From contig CAMNRH010000027.1 in NCBI GenBank assembly GCA_946552115.1, positions 1 through 39,151 on the forward strand: a DNA stretch of 39,151 bases, read 5' to 3'. The translations under genes were made by a program, and so were the position numbers. This stretch comes from an uncultured Lachnospiraceae bacterium (GTDB lineage: Bacteria; Bacillota; Clostridia; Lachnospirales; Lachnospiraceae). This document shows, in pieces, positions 15,035 to 24,329 of the stretch (position 1 is its first letter; every line of letters begins with the position of its first letter). The notes under the pieces were generated by a model, which worked only from the letters and a program-made list of their open reading frames with translations, was not told the DNA's origin and searched no databases.

Positions 15035-16105
15035 ATGAAAGCATTTCTTATTCTGGAGGACGGAACAGTCTTTGCGGGAACCAGTATCGGTTCGGCAAGG
15101 GATATGATTAGTGAGATTGTATTTAACACATCAATGACGGGTTATCTGGAGGTGCTGACAGACCCATCCTATGCCGGACAGGCTGTCGTGATGACTTATC
15201 CTCTTATTGGAAATTATGGTGTTACACCCGATATGGAATCCGATAAAGCGTGGCCGGACGGATATATTGTAAAGGAGCTCTCGCGTGTGGCAAGTAATTT
15301 CCGCTGTGAGGGCGAGTTGAATGATTTTCTTATCAGTCAGGATATTCCGGGAATTGCGGGGATAGATACGAGGGCTCTTACAAAGCTTCTCAGGGAAAAG
15401 GGAACAATGAACGGAATGATTACGACTAATGAAAATTATTGCATGGACGAGATTCTTCCCCAAATTCGGGAGTATGCTGTAGGGGACGTGGTATCTGAGG
15501 CGGCCTGTCAGGATACATATGTATTAGAGGGAAAAGGACCGAGTGTTGCGCTTATGGATTTTGGCGCTAAAAAAAATATTATCAAATCTTTAAATCAAAG
15601 GGGCTGTAAAGTCACTGTCTATCCGGCAGATACAACTGCCGAACAAATTATCCGGTCAGAGCCGGATGGAATTATGCTTTCAAACGGACCCGGTGATCCG
15701 AAAAGCTGCACGTCTATTATTGAGGAAATCAAAAAGTTATCCGAAACAAATATTCCTATATTTGCAATTTGTCTGGGACATCAGTTGATGGCGCTTGCTC
15801 ACGGTGCAAAGACCTATAAGCTTAAATACGGGCACCGGGGAGGAAATCATCCGGTAAAGGATCTGGCTGGCGGCCGGGTTTATATTTCCTCCCAGAATCA
15901 TGGGTATGCGGTGGATTACAGTACGATGGACAGTACGGTGGCAGAGGAGGCTTTTATCAATGTAAACGACGGGACGAACGAGGGAATCTCATATGTTGGG
16001 AAAAATATCTTTACGGTACAGTTTCATCCGGAGGCCAGTCCGGGACCGCAGGATTCCGGGTATTTGTTTGACAGATTTCTGGATATGATGAAAGGAGCAA
16101 AATAA
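15035..16105 (+). CDS. carA: Carbamoyl-phosphate synthase small subunit
   Basis: A 356-residue glutaminase subunit that supplies ammonia to the large subunit for carbamoyl phosphate, the shared precursor of pyrimidines and arginine. The N-terminal CPSase small-subunit domain is typical (FLILEDGTVFAGTSIGS, SMTGYLEVLTDPSYAGQ, IAGIDTRALTKLLREKG). The class I glutamine amidotransferase domain has Cys246 in AICLGHQLMALAHG, His331 and Glu333 in VQFHPEASPGP. The length is normal for the family. The ribosome site is GAAAGGGTGG. It overlaps carB by one base (TAATG), so the two subunits are translationally coupled. No other pyrimidine or arginine genes adjoin. Confidence 0.97.
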   Translation: MKAFLILEDGTVFAGTSIGSARDMISEIVFNTSMTGYLEVLTDPSYAGQAVVMTYPLIGNYGVTPDMESDKAWPDGYIVKELSRVASNFRCEGELNDFLISQDIPGIAGIDTRALTKLLREKGTMNGMITTNENYCMDEILPQIREYAVGDVVSEAACQDTYVLEGKGPSVALMDFGAKKNIIKSLNQRGCKVTVYPADTTAEQIIRSEPDGIMLSNGPGDPKSCTSIIEEIKKLSETNIPIFAICLGHQLMALAHGAKTYKLKYGHRGGNHPVKDLAGGRVYISSQNHGYAVDYSTMDSTVAEEAFINVNDGTNEGISYVGKNIFTVQFHPEASPGPQDSGYLFDRFLDMMKGAK

Positions 16106-19100
16106 TGCCAAAGAATAATGAGATTAAAAGGGTACTTGTCATCGGTTCCGGTCCGATTGTGATTGGTCAGGCGGCAGAGTTTGACTATGCAGGGACGCAG
16201 GCCTGCCGCTCGCTTAAGGAGGAGGGGCTTGAGGTTGTGCTTTTAAATTCTAATCCCGCTACGATTATGACCGATAAGGATATCGCGGATAAGGTTTATA
16301 TTGAGCCTCTTACGGCAGAGGTCGTAGAGCAGCTTATTTTGAAAGAGAAGCCGGACAGTGTTCTGCCCACGCTGGGAGGTCAGGCAGCGCTTAATCTGGC
16401 AATGGAGCTTGAGGAAAGCGGATTTCTTAAGAGAAACCATGTTCGTCTTATCGGCACGACAGCAGAAACGATTAAGAAAGCGGAGGATCGCCTGGAGTTT
16501 AAATCTACGATGGAGAAGATCGGGGAGCCCTGCGCGGCATCGCTTGTTGTAGAGAATGTGGAGGATGGGGTGAAGTTTGCCGAGAGCATCGGATATCCGG
16601 TTGTACTTCGTCCCGCATATACACTTGGCGGAAGCGGCGGCGGTATTGCGAATAGCAGACATCAGCTTATGGAAATTCTGGAAAACGGCTTAAGGCTTTC
16701 CCGTGTGGGACAGGTGCTGGTAGAACGATGTATTGCGGGATGGAAAGAAATCGAATACGAGGTTATGCGGGATGCACGCGGGAACTGTATTACGGTATGC
16801 AATATGGAGAATGTAGATCCGGTCGGGGTACATACAGGAGACAGTATCGTGGTGGCGCCCTCTCAAACGCTTGGGGATAAGGAATATCAGATGCTTCGGA
16901 CGTCGGCTCTTAATATTATCAGTGAGCTTAATATTACCGGCGGCTGTAATGTACAGTATGCTCTTCACCCGGATACCTTTGAATATTGCGTAATTGAGGT
17001 AAATCCCCGTGTCAGCCGTTCCTCTGCACTGGCAAGTAAGGCAACAGGATATCCGATTGCAAAGGTTGCGGCTAAAATCGCGCTGGGATATACGCTGGAT
17101 GAGATAAAAAATGCGGTGACAAAAAAGACGTATGCCAGTTTTGAGCCGATGCTTGACTATTGTGTTGTGAAGATCCCGAGGCTTCCATTTGATAAATTCA
17201 TCAGTGCAAAACGTACTCTTACGACGCAGATGAAAGCAACGGGGGAGGTTATGAGCATCTGCGATAATTTCGAGGGTGCTCTTATGAAAGCAATCCGTTC
17301 TCTGGAGCAGCATGTGGACTGTTTGCTTTCCTACGATTTTTCCCGGCTGTCGAAAGAGGAGCTTTTAGAGGATTTAAAGCGCGTCGATGACCAGAGAATC
17401 TGGAAGATTGCGGAAGCAATCCGAAGAGGGATTACCTATGAGATCATTCATGAGATTACAAGGATTGATATTTGGTTTATAGATAAAATTGCGGTACTTG
17501 TAGAGATGGAGCAGGCGCTTAAGGCGTGTGCGCCGAAAGTGGCGTCCGGGAGAGGTGGAATTGACAGGGAGCTTCTTAAGGAGGCAAAGCGGCTGGAGTT
17601 TCCGGACAGTGTAATCGCGAGACTGACCGGTCTTGAGGAGCGTAAGGTCCATGATTTACGGTACGAGTACGGTATCAGGGCAGTCTATAAGATGGTGGAT
17701 ACGTGTGCGGCGGAATTTGCGGCAGAGACGCCGTATTATTATTCGGTATTCGGAGGCGAGAATGAAGCAGAAAAAACGGATGGATGCAAAAAAGTTCTTG
17801 TGCTGGGCTCCGGCCCTATCCGCATCGGCCAGGGAATAGAGTTTGACTTCTGTTCCGTGCATTGCACATGGGCATTTTCGAAAGAGGGCTATGAGACAAT
17901 TATTGTAAATAACAATCCGGAGACTGTGAGCACAGATTTTGATATTGCGGATAAGCTGTATTTCGAGCCGCTTACGCCGGAGGATGTGGAAAGTATTGTA
18001 GATATTGAAAAGCCGGACGGGGCGGTTGTGCAGTTTGGAGGGCAGACGGCAATTAAGCTTACGGAGGCCCTGATGAAGATGGGAGTTCCGATTTTGGGGA
18101 CAAAAGCTGAGGATGTGGATGCGGCGGAGGACAGGGAGCTTTTTGATAAGATTCTTGAGGAGTGCCGGATACCGAGGCCAAAGGGAGATACCGTATATAC
18201 GGCAGAGGAAGCGAAAGGAGTGGCAAACCGTCTGGGGTATCCGGTTCTGGTAAGGCCTTCCTATGTACTTGGCGGTCAGGGAATGCAGATTGCGATTAAT
18301 GATCACGATATAGACGAATTTATCGGAATCATTAACCGAATCGCACAGGATCATCCGATTCTGGTAGATAAATATCTGCAGGGAAAGGAAATTGAGGTTG
18401 ATGCGGTATGTGACGGCGAGAACATCCTGATTCCGGGAATTATGGAGCATATTGAACGTGCAGGTATTCATTCCGGGGACAGTATTTCTGTCTATCCGGC
18501 ACAGAGCCTTTCAAAGGAAACAAAGCAGACCATCGAGGAATATACGAAGAGACTTGCTCGTTCCCTGCATGTAATCGGGCTTATTAATATTCAGTTTATT
18601 GTATGCGGGGAGGAGGTTTATGTAATTGAGGTGAATCCCCGTTCCAGCCGGACGGTGCCGTATATCAGCAAGGTGACAGGAATTCCGATTGTGTCTCTTG
18701 CCGCAAAGGTAATTATCGGGCATAAGATTGAGGAGCTGGGGTATGCGTCGGGGCTTCAGCCGGAGGCGGATTATTTTGCAGTAAAGATGCCTGTATTCTC
18801 CTTTGAGAAAATCAGAGACGCGGATATCAGTCTCGGGCCGGAGATGAAGTCCACCGGAGAATGTCTGGGAATCGCAGGAACCTTTGATGAAGCACTTTAT
18901 AAAGCCTTTTTAGGCGCGGGTATCAGACTTCCCAAATTCAATAATATGATTCTTACGGTTCGTGACGAGGATAAGCCGGAGGCTGTGGAGATAGGCAGGC
19001 GTTTTGCTCAAATTGGCTATCGTATTTTTGCGACGGCAGGGACAGCGCAGGCATTGAAAGCCGGGGGAGTGAAAGCGATTACAGTTAATAAAATTGAGCA

Positions 19101-19329
19101 GGAGACGCCGAATCTGATGGATTTGATTCTCGGCCATAAAATAGATCTTGTTATCGATACGCCGCCCCAGGGGGCAGAACGTGGGAAAGACGGTTTCCTG
19201 ATAAGAAGAAATGCTGTTGAAACCGGAGTAAACGTGCTTACGGCGATAGATACGGCGAAAGCATTAATTACAAGTCTGGAAAATACAAATATACAAAAGC
19301 TGACCCTTGTAAATATAGCGGAAATATAA
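16105..19329 (+). CDS. carB: Carbamoyl-phosphate synthase large subunit
   Basis: A 1,074-residue protein with the usual duplicated layout. The N-terminal half (residues 1-400, VLVIGSGPIVIGQAAEFDYA, YPVVLRPAYTLGGSGGG) makes carboxyphosphate. An oligomerisation region follows (about 400-550). The C-terminal synthetase half (VLVLGSGPIRIGQGIEFDFC, YPVLVRPSYVLGGQGMQ) phosphorylates carbamate, and an MGS-like allosteric domain occupies about 930-1074 (YRIFATAGTAQALKAGG, IDTPPQGAERGKDGF). Both ATP-grasp halves have the conserved E(V)NPR(V/S)SR motif. The length is standard. It acts with CarA as a heterodimer in the cytoplasm and is followed by a strong terminator. Confidence 0.97.
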   Translation: MPKNNEIKRVLVIGSGPIVIGQAAEFDYAGTQACRSLKEEGLEVVLLNSNPATIMTDKDIADKVYIEPLTAEVVEQLILKEKPDSVLPTLGGQAALNLAMELEESGFLKRNHVRLIGTTAETIKKAEDRLEFKSTMEKIGEPCAASLVVENVEDGVKFAESIGYPVVLRPAYTLGGSGGGIANSRHQLMEILENGLRLSRVGQVLVERCIAGWKEIEYEVMRDARGNCITVCNMENVDPVGVHTGDSIVVAPSQTLGDKEYQMLRTSALNIISELNITGGCNVQYALHPDTFEYCVIEVNPRVSRSSALASKATGYPIAKVAAKIALGYTLDEIKNAVTKKTYASFEPMLDYCVVKIPRLPFDKFISAKRTLTTQMKATGEVMSICDNFEGALMKAIRSLEQHVDCLLSYDFSRLSKEELLEDLKRVDDQRIWKIAEAIRRGITYEIIHEITRIDIWFIDKIAVLVEMEQALKACAPKVASGRGGIDRELLKEAKRLEFPDSVIARLTGLEERKVHDLRYEYGIRAVYKMVDTCAAEFAAETPYYYSVFGGENEAEKTDGCKKVLVLGSGPIRIGQGIEFDFCSVHCTWAFSKEGYETIIVNNNPETVSTDFDIADKLYFEPLTPEDVESIVDIEKPDGAVVQFGGQTAIKLTEALMKMGVPILGTKAEDVDAAEDRELFDKILEECRIPRPKGDTVYTAEEAKGVANRLGYPVLVRPSYVLGGQGMQIAINDHDIDEFIGIINRIAQDHPILVDKYLQGKEIEVDAVCDGENILIPGIMEHIERAGIHSGDSISVYPAQSLSKETKQTIEEYTKRLARSLHVIGLINIQFIVCGEEVYVIEVNPRSSRTVPYISKVTGIPIVSLAAKVIIGHKIEELGYASGLQPEADYFAVKMPVFSFEKIRDADISLGPEMKSTGECLGIAGTFDEALYKAFLGAGIRLPKFNNMILTVRDEDKPEAVEIGRRFAQIGYRIFATAGTAQALKAGGVKAITVNKIEQETPNLMDLILGHKIDLVIDTPPQGAERGKDGFLIRRNAVETGVNVLTAIDTAKALITSLENTNIQKLTLVNIAEI

Positions 19330-19330
19330 A

Positions 19331-19391
19331 AAGGGACAGGGTTTTTTCAATCGGGGACGGGGTTTTTCTAAAAAAACCCCGTCCCCGATTG
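19331..19391. repeat. GGGGAC-type repeat forming a 20-bp terminator hairpin
   Basis: A 20-base arm (19348-19367) pairs perfectly with 19372-19391 around a 4-base loop (CTAA). The core is GGGGACGGGG with T-runs toward the loop and a CAATC outer end. A second half-unit, GGGACAGGG plus T-run (19333-19347), lies one 21-base period upstream. It sits right after carB and can end transcription; the T-run lies inside the stem, so termination might use AT-rich sequence beyond it. Related elements occur at 23560-23635 and 28638-28671. Confidence 0.8.
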
Positions 19392-19420
19392 TTGACAGAC
19401 TTCATTTTTGCATATATAAT
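19392..19420 (+). promoter_or_regulatory. Consensus sigma-A promoter of the GntR/ABC operon
   Basis: TTGACA (19392-19397), 17 bases, TATAAT (19415-19420), a perfect match to consensus. It begins one base after the end of the repeat hairpin at 19391. Such a strong promoter would need repression, in agreement with the operator immediately downstream. Confidence 0.9.
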
Positions 19421-19447
19421 AACTGTACTAATATAATTAATACAGTT
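19421..19447 (+). promoter_or_regulatory. Palindromic operator for the GntR-type repressor
   Basis: A 27-base near-perfect palindrome with outer arms AACTGTA and TACAGTT and an AT-only centre, directly downstream of the -10 box and covering the start point of transcription. A bound dimer there would block initiation. YtrA-type GntR regulators typically bind their own promoters in this way; that the product of 19477 binds here is inference. Confidence 0.75.
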
Positions 19448-19476
19448 AATACAGAAATTTTAGAAAAGGAGAAGAA

Positions 19477-19860
19477 ATGATTATCATAGACTATAATGAC
19501 AAACGCCCGATTTATGAACAGATTGCAGAACGTTTTCAGAATTTGATTATAAGCGGTGTTATGGAAAAGGATGAAAAGCTTCCGTCGGTTCGTATGCTGG
19601 CGGTGGAACTGTCTATTAATCCGAATACGATTCAGCGTGCCTATGCGGAGCTGGAGCGGGACGGCTTTATCTATACTGTTAAGGGCCGGGGGAATTTTGT
19701 GAAACGGGACGAGGAATTATTTAATAAGCAAAAAGAGCGGCTTTTGAAGGAGCTTGAAAGGCACATAAAAAATTGCTTAAGACAGGGAATTAAAAAGGAG
19801 GAATTGCTGGATAAATTGCAGGTTGTGATGATGGATTTTGAAACGGAGGCGATGGCATGA
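19477..19860 (+). CDS. GntR-family (YtrA subfamily) transcriptional regulator
   Basis: A 127-residue regulator. The winged helix-turn-helix covers residues 5-75: RPIYEQIAERFQNLIISGVM, then KLPSVRMLAVELSINPNTIQ and RAYAELERDGFIYTVKGRGN. The short effector region (75-127) with KERLLKELERHIKNCLRQGI is typical of YtrA members, which lack a large ligand domain and are found before ABC transporter genes. The ATG follows AAAAGGAG. It overlaps the ABC ATPase gene by four bases (ATGA). It most likely represses its own operon through the palindrome at 19421-19447 and responds to an envelope stress or peptide signal that the sequence does not reveal. Confidence 0.92.
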   Translation: MIIIDYNDKRPIYEQIAERFQNLIISGVMEKDEKLPSVRMLAVELSINPNTIQRAYAELERDGFIYTVKGRGNFVKRDEELFNKQKERLLKELERHIKNCLRQGIKKEELLDKLQVVMMDFETEAMA

Positions 19861-20756
19861 TAGAGATAAAACAAGTGAGTAAAACATTTGAGGGGATAGA
19901 AGCGGTGAAAGATCTGGAGCTTACGATTTACTCTCAGAATGTTTTTGGGATGCTTGGAACGAATGGGGCGGGAAAGAGTACGCTGCTTCGTATGATGGCG
20001 GGAGTACTTAAGCCGGATAAGGGTGAGATTCTGATTGACGGAATGAAAGTCTGGGATAATCCCGAGGCGAAAGGGGAATGTTTTTATATTTCGGACGAGC
20101 AGTTTTTTTATCCCAATGCAGGTGCAATTGATATGGCCGAATTTTATAGAAAGTATTACCGTCGTTTTGATTTTCAGAGGTATCATATGCTTCTTGAAAG
20201 CTTTGGATTACAGAAGAAACGAAAGATACAGACGTATTCAAAGGGAATGAAAAAGCAGCTGTCGATTATTTTGGGACTATGCGCAAATGTAAAGTATCTT
20301 TTCTGTGATGAGACTTTTGATGGCCTTGACCCCGTTATGCGTCAGGGAATCAAAAGTATTTTTGCAAAAGAGATTGACGAACGGGGAGTGACACTTGTAA
20401 TTGCTTCGCATAATTTAAGAGAGCTTGAGGATATCTGCGACCATATCGGTCTTCTTCATAAGGGCGGTGTCCTCTTATCAAGAGAGCTTTCGGATTTGAA
20501 GTGTAATCTGCACAAAATTCAATGCGTGCTTCCTGAACATGCCCAGGTTTCCTTTTATGAGCATTTTTGTATTCTGCAGCTGGAGCAGAGAGGCCGGTTG
20601 ATTTCTATGACGGTCAGGGGCGACAAGGAAGAGATTATGGAAAGGATGGAGCTTCTTAAGCCGGTTTACTTCGAGGCGCTTCCATTATCATTAGAGGAAA
20701 TATTTATCAGCGAGACGGAGGTGGTCGGATATGACATTAAAAAACTCATCTTATAG
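19857..20756 (+). CDS. ABC transporter ATP-binding protein
   Basis: A 299-residue ATPase. Walker A is GTNGAGKST at residues 34-42, the signature is YSKGMKKQ at 127-134 (SKGMK in place of LSGGQ, common in drug/peptide exporters of this class), Walker B is YLFCDE at 147-152, the D-loop is GLDP, and the switch His is in ASHN. Residues 215-299 form a C-terminal extension typical of YtrB/EcsA-like ATPases. It overlaps its regulator by 4 bases and the permease by 26 bases. It powers the membrane protein encoded next; substrate unknown. Confidence 0.93.
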   Translation: MIEIKQVSKTFEGIEAVKDLELTIYSQNVFGMLGTNGAGKSTLLRMMAGVLKPDKGEILIDGMKVWDNPEAKGECFYISDEQFFYPNAGAIDMAEFYRKYYRRFDFQRYHMLLESFGLQKKRKIQTYSKGMKKQLSIILGLCANVKYLFCDETFDGLDPVMRQGIKSIFAKEIDERGVTLVIASHNLRELEDICDHIGLLHKGGVLLSRELSDLKCNLHKIQCVLPEHAQVSFYEHFCILQLEQRGRLISMTVRGDKEEIMERMELLKPVYFEALPLSLEEIFISETEVVGYDIKKLIL

Positions 20757-22776
20757 TATAAGAACAGAAAATATCAAGCACCGGATAGGAATGATATTGC
20801 TTGTTGTATTTTTGTTTTTTTCATATTTTATCTGGTTTCTTATGTCCGTACAGAACATATGCGGTCAAAAGGGGCTTAAGGCTTCGGAAATCAGAAAAGG
20901 CATTACGGGATTGTCGGAGCCGGGAATGGGCTTCGGCGTTATTACAATGATAGCGGCGGTATTGCTGGCAGTCAGCGGTCTGCGTTATCTCCACTCAAAA
21001 GCAGAGGTCGATTTTTATCATTCCCTGCCGGTGAGAAGAAGAACCTGTTTATTTGTCATTTTGACAAATGATTTGCTGATTTTTACGGGAATTATAGTAA
21101 TCATATCTGTTCTGAAATGTGCCGTGGCGGCTGCAGCGGGATATTTTCTTCCTGCTTTTGGAGTGAACACGGCCCGGGCGATTGTGTATGATGTGTTAAT
21201 ATTTCTGGTAACGTATCTTACAATGGCGCTTTCCATGATTCTTACGGCGCATACATTTGTGGGGCTGATGGGCTTTTGCGTCTTTGCCGGATATGTGCCG
21301 CTGATACTGCGTAATTTGTATCCGGCTCTCGCTTCTATGTTTTACACAACATATTATAGCCTTTCGGAATGGGGAAGAGCTTTTAATTATTTTTCTCCGA
21401 TAACGCTTGCGGTGGAGCTGATATCAGGCGCCTCTGTCCGTGCGCGCATCATTTCATTGTTTGTTATATGCGTATGGAATGTGATTTTAACGGTTCTCGT
21501 TTTCAATCTGTATGAGAAAAGGGCGTCGGAGGCTGCGGGAAAGGCGATGGCATTTTCAAAGGTAAAGCCGTTCGTTCGGATTATGCTGGTAATTCCGGTG
21601 TCCGTTTACGTGGGACTTGGATTGTATTCCATATCCATCGGTTCGTTTGGAGCATGGATGGTCGCGGGGATTTTAATCGGAGGCTTTTTGTCGCACGGAA
21701 TGATTGAGTGCATTTACCAGTTTGACATCCGGGGATTTTTAAGCCACAAGAAACAGATGATTATTTCCATAGCGGCGGCCTTTGTGATAGTGGGAATTTT
21801 CTGGTCGGATATTTTTGGCTATGACAGGTATGTTCCGGAGAAAGAGGATACGGCGTCGGTAATTATTGATAATGGGATTCTTTCAACCAATACTTTCTGG
21901 GGAAAGGAAAAAAAGGGTATTTCCGGTGAGGCTATGGGCGAAACACTGGATATATTGAAAGAGGCGGCTCTTAAGAATGATAAAAATTCGGAAAGCTATT
22001 ACGGCGAAGATGCATTCTATGATGAGTATGCAAGTTATACGGTAAGATACAGGCTGAAAAACAGAAAGGAGAAAATACGTTCTTATATTCTTGACAGAAA
22101 GCTTAAGGACAAACTGATGCAGACGGTATTTTCGACCCGGGAATACAAGGAGGACAGGTTTTCTCTGTATACGGCGGACTGGTCGAAAGTAACCGGTGTA
22201 TATATCAATTTGTTTATGAAAGACGAGGAGCTTGCTCTTACGAAAGAGGAGAGAGAAGAGCTGTTTAAAATTTATCTTGAGGAATTTTCCGGGTTTGATT
22301 ATAATACTGCAAGGTCGGAGGCTCCTTTCGGATGGTTCGGCGTTTATCATAACAGTTCAGATAGACAGTATGAGGATGGCGTATTTCATACTTATGATGG
22401 CTATGGCGCAGGGAATGACCTTTACTATTTGTATCCGTCGTTTAAGAGGACAATCCGGTATCTCCGTGAAGAGCTGGGACTGAAAGTCCCGACGTCGATA
22501 GAGGATATACAGGTTCATAAGCTGACAGTGTGGAAAAACGGGGATGATTATGACAGGGAGAAATCCTATTCCATTTGCGATAAGGAGTTTATTGATTCTG
22601 TGAAAGGTAAGCTGGTACGCATTGAGATGACAGAGAACGGAGAATGTCTTTACCCTCTGGATACAACAGTCGGAATAACGGCGGAGGCAGTGACGGAGGA
22701 TGGAAATGTTGAGGCAGTACTGTACACGGATTCGGATACGCTGGAAAAGATAAAAAATTATATAAAAATGAAATAA
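20731..22776 (+). CDS. ABC transporter permease with large C-terminal extracytoplasmic domain
   Basis: A 681-residue membrane protein starting 26 bases before the ATPase gene ends, with GGAGGTGG as ribosome site. Residues 15-365 contain about nine hydrophobic segments (GMILLVVFLFFSYFIWFL, FGVITMIAAVLLAVSGL, LIFTGIIVIISVLKCAV, and IISIAAAFVIVGIFW near 350). Residues 370-681 are a soluble domain rich in charged and aromatic residues, probably outside the membrane. The shape matches the permeases paired with YtrA-type regulators in Lachnospiraceae (DUF6449-like C-terminal region, as I recall). The operon probably handles envelope-active compounds or lipids; the substrate is not evident. Confidence 0.85.
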   Translation: MTLKNSSYSIRTENIKHRIGMILLVVFLFFSYFIWFLMSVQNICGQKGLKASEIRKGITGLSEPGMGFGVITMIAAVLLAVSGLRYLHSKAEVDFYHSLPVRRRTCLFVILTNDLLIFTGIIVIISVLKCAVAAAAGYFLPAFGVNTARAIVYDVLIFLVTYLTMALSMILTAHTFVGLMGFCVFAGYVPLILRNLYPALASMFYTTYYSLSEWGRAFNYFSPITLAVELISGASVRARIISLFVICVWNVILTVLVFNLYEKRASEAAGKAMAFSKVKPFVRIMLVIPVSVYVGLGLYSISIGSFGAWMVAGILIGGFLSHGMIECIYQFDIRGFLSHKKQMIISIAAAFVIVGIFWSDIFGYDRYVPEKEDTASVIIDNGILSTNTFWGKEKKGISGEAMGETLDILKEAALKNDKNSESYYGEDAFYDEYASYTVRYRLKNRKEKIRSYILDRKLKDKLMQTVFSTREYKEDRFSLYTADWSKVTGVYINLFMKDEELALTKEEREELFKIYLEEFSGFDYNTARSEAPFGWFGVYHNSSDRQYEDGVFHTYDGYGAGNDLYYLYPSFKRTIRYLREELGLKVPTSIEDIQVHKLTVWKNGDDYDREKSYSICDKEFIDSVKGKLVRIEMTENGECLYPLDTTVGITAEAVTEDGNVEAVLYTDSDTLEKIKNYIKMK

Positions 22777-22897
22777 TGTAAAAAATATCCTGTTGTGCGT
22801 AACAATTTCGTAATATTTGTAATAGATATGAAATTTTTGAATATACTTTATTAGAGACATTGAAGAATTATGTTATGCAAACAGGAGGTCTAACAAT

Positions 22898-23509
22898 ATG
22901 TCTGAAAATAAAAGAGTGTTTATTCTCATCGGAGGACTTGTGTCTGCCGCCTTGTGTACAACAGGGTTTGCAGGCAGAAACGAAGCACTGCGGACAGAAA
23001 AGGTAACCGCTTTTTACACGGAAAAGATAGCGGATAATATTTTGAATATACATTATACAGATACATCATGCGAAGAAACAATACAAGCTGTTTGTCTTAA
23101 AATCGGGGAGGAGCGGAAAGAGGAGGCTAAGGAAGCGAGAAAAAGAGAGGCGAAGAAAAAGGCGGTGGATGCCGTTTCTGAGGATACGAAAAATTTGCTG
23201 GCTTCTATCATTTTCTGCGAGGCGGGCAATCAGCCGTACGAGGGACAGGTTGCAGTCGGCGCGGTTGTTATGAACCGGGTGAGAAGCGGAGTTTTTCCGG
23301 GTACGATTGAGGAGGTTGTCTATCAGTCCGGACAATTTGTTCCCGCTCTTACCGGATGGCTTGACCGGGTGAGAAGCTCCGGGGGATATACGGTTTCTGC
23401 CATGCAGGCGGCGACAGATGCAATTTCCGGAGCAAATCCGGTAGGGGAATGTCTTTATTTTGACCGTGGAGGCAGCGGAATACAGATTGGAGATCATTTT
23501 TTTCATTAA
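22898..23509 (+). CDS. Secreted SleB-like cell wall hydrolase
   Basis: A 203-residue protein behind AGGAGG. Residues 6-25 form a signal peptide or anchor (VFILIGGLVSAALCTTGFAG). Residues 70-95 are a Lys/Glu/Arg-rich helical linker. Residues 98-203 are a Hydrolase_2 (SleB/CwlJ) domain: LLASIIFCEAGNQPYEGQVA, then VGAVVMNRVRSGVFPGTIEE, with Glu108 in FCEAG as the likely catalytic acid, and a C-terminal FYF-like CLYFDRGG and IGDHFFH. The domain cuts the spore cortex or vegetative peptidoglycan. There is no separate peptidoglycan-binding domain, so it may be a vegetative or sporulation remodelling enzyme and not the classical germination enzyme SleB. It is transcribed alone. Confidence 0.88.
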   Translation: MSENKRVFILIGGLVSAALCTTGFAGRNEALRTEKVTAFYTEKIADNILNIHYTDTSCEETIQAVCLKIGEERKEEAKEARKREAKKKAVDAVSEDTKNLLASIIFCEAGNQPYEGQVAVGAVVMNRVRSGVFPGTIEEVVYQSGQFVPALTGWLDRVRSSGGYTVSAMQAATDAISGANPVGECLYFDRGGSGIQIGDHFFH

Positions 23510-23559
23510 TATTTTTTAAGATTTTATGAATTTCTATACAAAAGGAAGAAAATCCTGTA

Positions 23560-23635
23560 AACTGGGGACGAAGCCGTTTCGTCGGATAATGCTGCCTGTG
23601 TGGTATTAAGATTCGGAATGGTTTTGTCCCCAGTT
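23560..23635. repeat. GGGGAC-type inverted repeat with inner hairpin
   Basis: AACTGGGGAC (23560-23569) pairs perfectly with GTCCCCAGTT (23626-23635) across 56 bases. A second hairpin lies inside the left part: GACGAA (23567-23572) with TTCGTC (23578-23583). The outer arms share the GGGGAC/GTCCCC core and the CAGTT end with the element at 28638-28675. It fills most of the spacer between the SleB-like gene and the response regulator and has no coding potential. Confidence 0.6.
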
Positions 23636-23657
23636 GATATTCAGGAGGTAGTGCAGG

Positions 23658-24329
23658 GTGTATAAAATATTAATTGTGGAGGATGATATGACGATGGCAA
23701 ATGCCTTGTCGGAACATTTGAAAAAGTGGGATTATGATGTAGTCTGTGCGGGAGATTTTAAAAATATCATGAAAAGCTTTATGGATTTTGAGCCGCAGCT
23801 TGTGCTGCTTGATATTGTACTGCCGTTTTACAATGGATTTCACTGGTGTCAGGAAATCCGGAAAATTTCTAAAATCCCGATTGTGTTTCTTTCGTCGGCG
23901 GGTGATAATATGAATATTGTAATGGCGATGAATATGGGCGGTGATGAGTTTATAGAGAAGCCCTTTGATTTGAATGTGGTAACGGCGAAAATACAGGCGG
24001 TGTTAAGGCGTGCGTATTCGTTTCAGGGAAGCGGAAGTATGCTGGAAAACAAAGGACTTTTCCTGAATTTAAATGATGCTTCTATTGCCTGTGGAAAACA
24101 GAGGCTTTCACTTACGAAAAATGAATTTCGGATTCTCCAGATATTGCTTGAAAATGCAGGAAAAATTGTGTCGAGGGATACCATTATTACCGGCTTATGG
24201 GAAAGTGATGAATTTGTCGATGATAATACATTGACAGTCAACGTGTCAAGGCTCCGCAGAAAAATAGAGGAGCTGGGATTTAAGGATTATATAAAAACGA
24301 AGAAAGGAATTGGATATATAGTAGAATGA
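23658..24329 (+). CDS. Response regulator of a Bce-type system (OmpR family)
   Basis: A 223-residue protein with a GTG start nine bases after AGGAGG. The receiver domain has the acidic pair Asp9/Asp10, the phosphorylated Asp52 in VLLDIVLPFYNGF, and Lys101 in EKPFD. The C-terminal OmpR-type winged helix (residues 125-223) includes LTKNEFRILQILLENAGKIV and VNVSRLRRKIEELG, GIGYIVE. It would activate the ABC transporter genes downstream after phosphorylation by the adjoining kinase. It overlaps the kinase gene by four bases. Confidence 0.93.
   Translation: MYKILIVEDDMTMANALSEHLKKWDYDVVCAGDFKNIMKSFMDFEPQLVLLDIVLPFYNGFHWCQEIRKISKIPIVFLSSAGDNMNIVMAMNMGGDEFIEKPFDLNVVTAKIQAVLRRAYSFQGSGSMLENKGLFLNLNDASIACGKQRLSLTKNEFRILQILLENAGKIVSRDTIITGLWESDEFVDDNTLTVNVSRLRRKIEELGFKDYIKTKKGIGYIVE

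Noticed and set aside
17656-18471. 271-residue antisense frame within carB
   Set aside because: It is the mirror of a highly conserved enzyme gene and is rich in unusual Arg/Ile/His composition typical of shadow frames.
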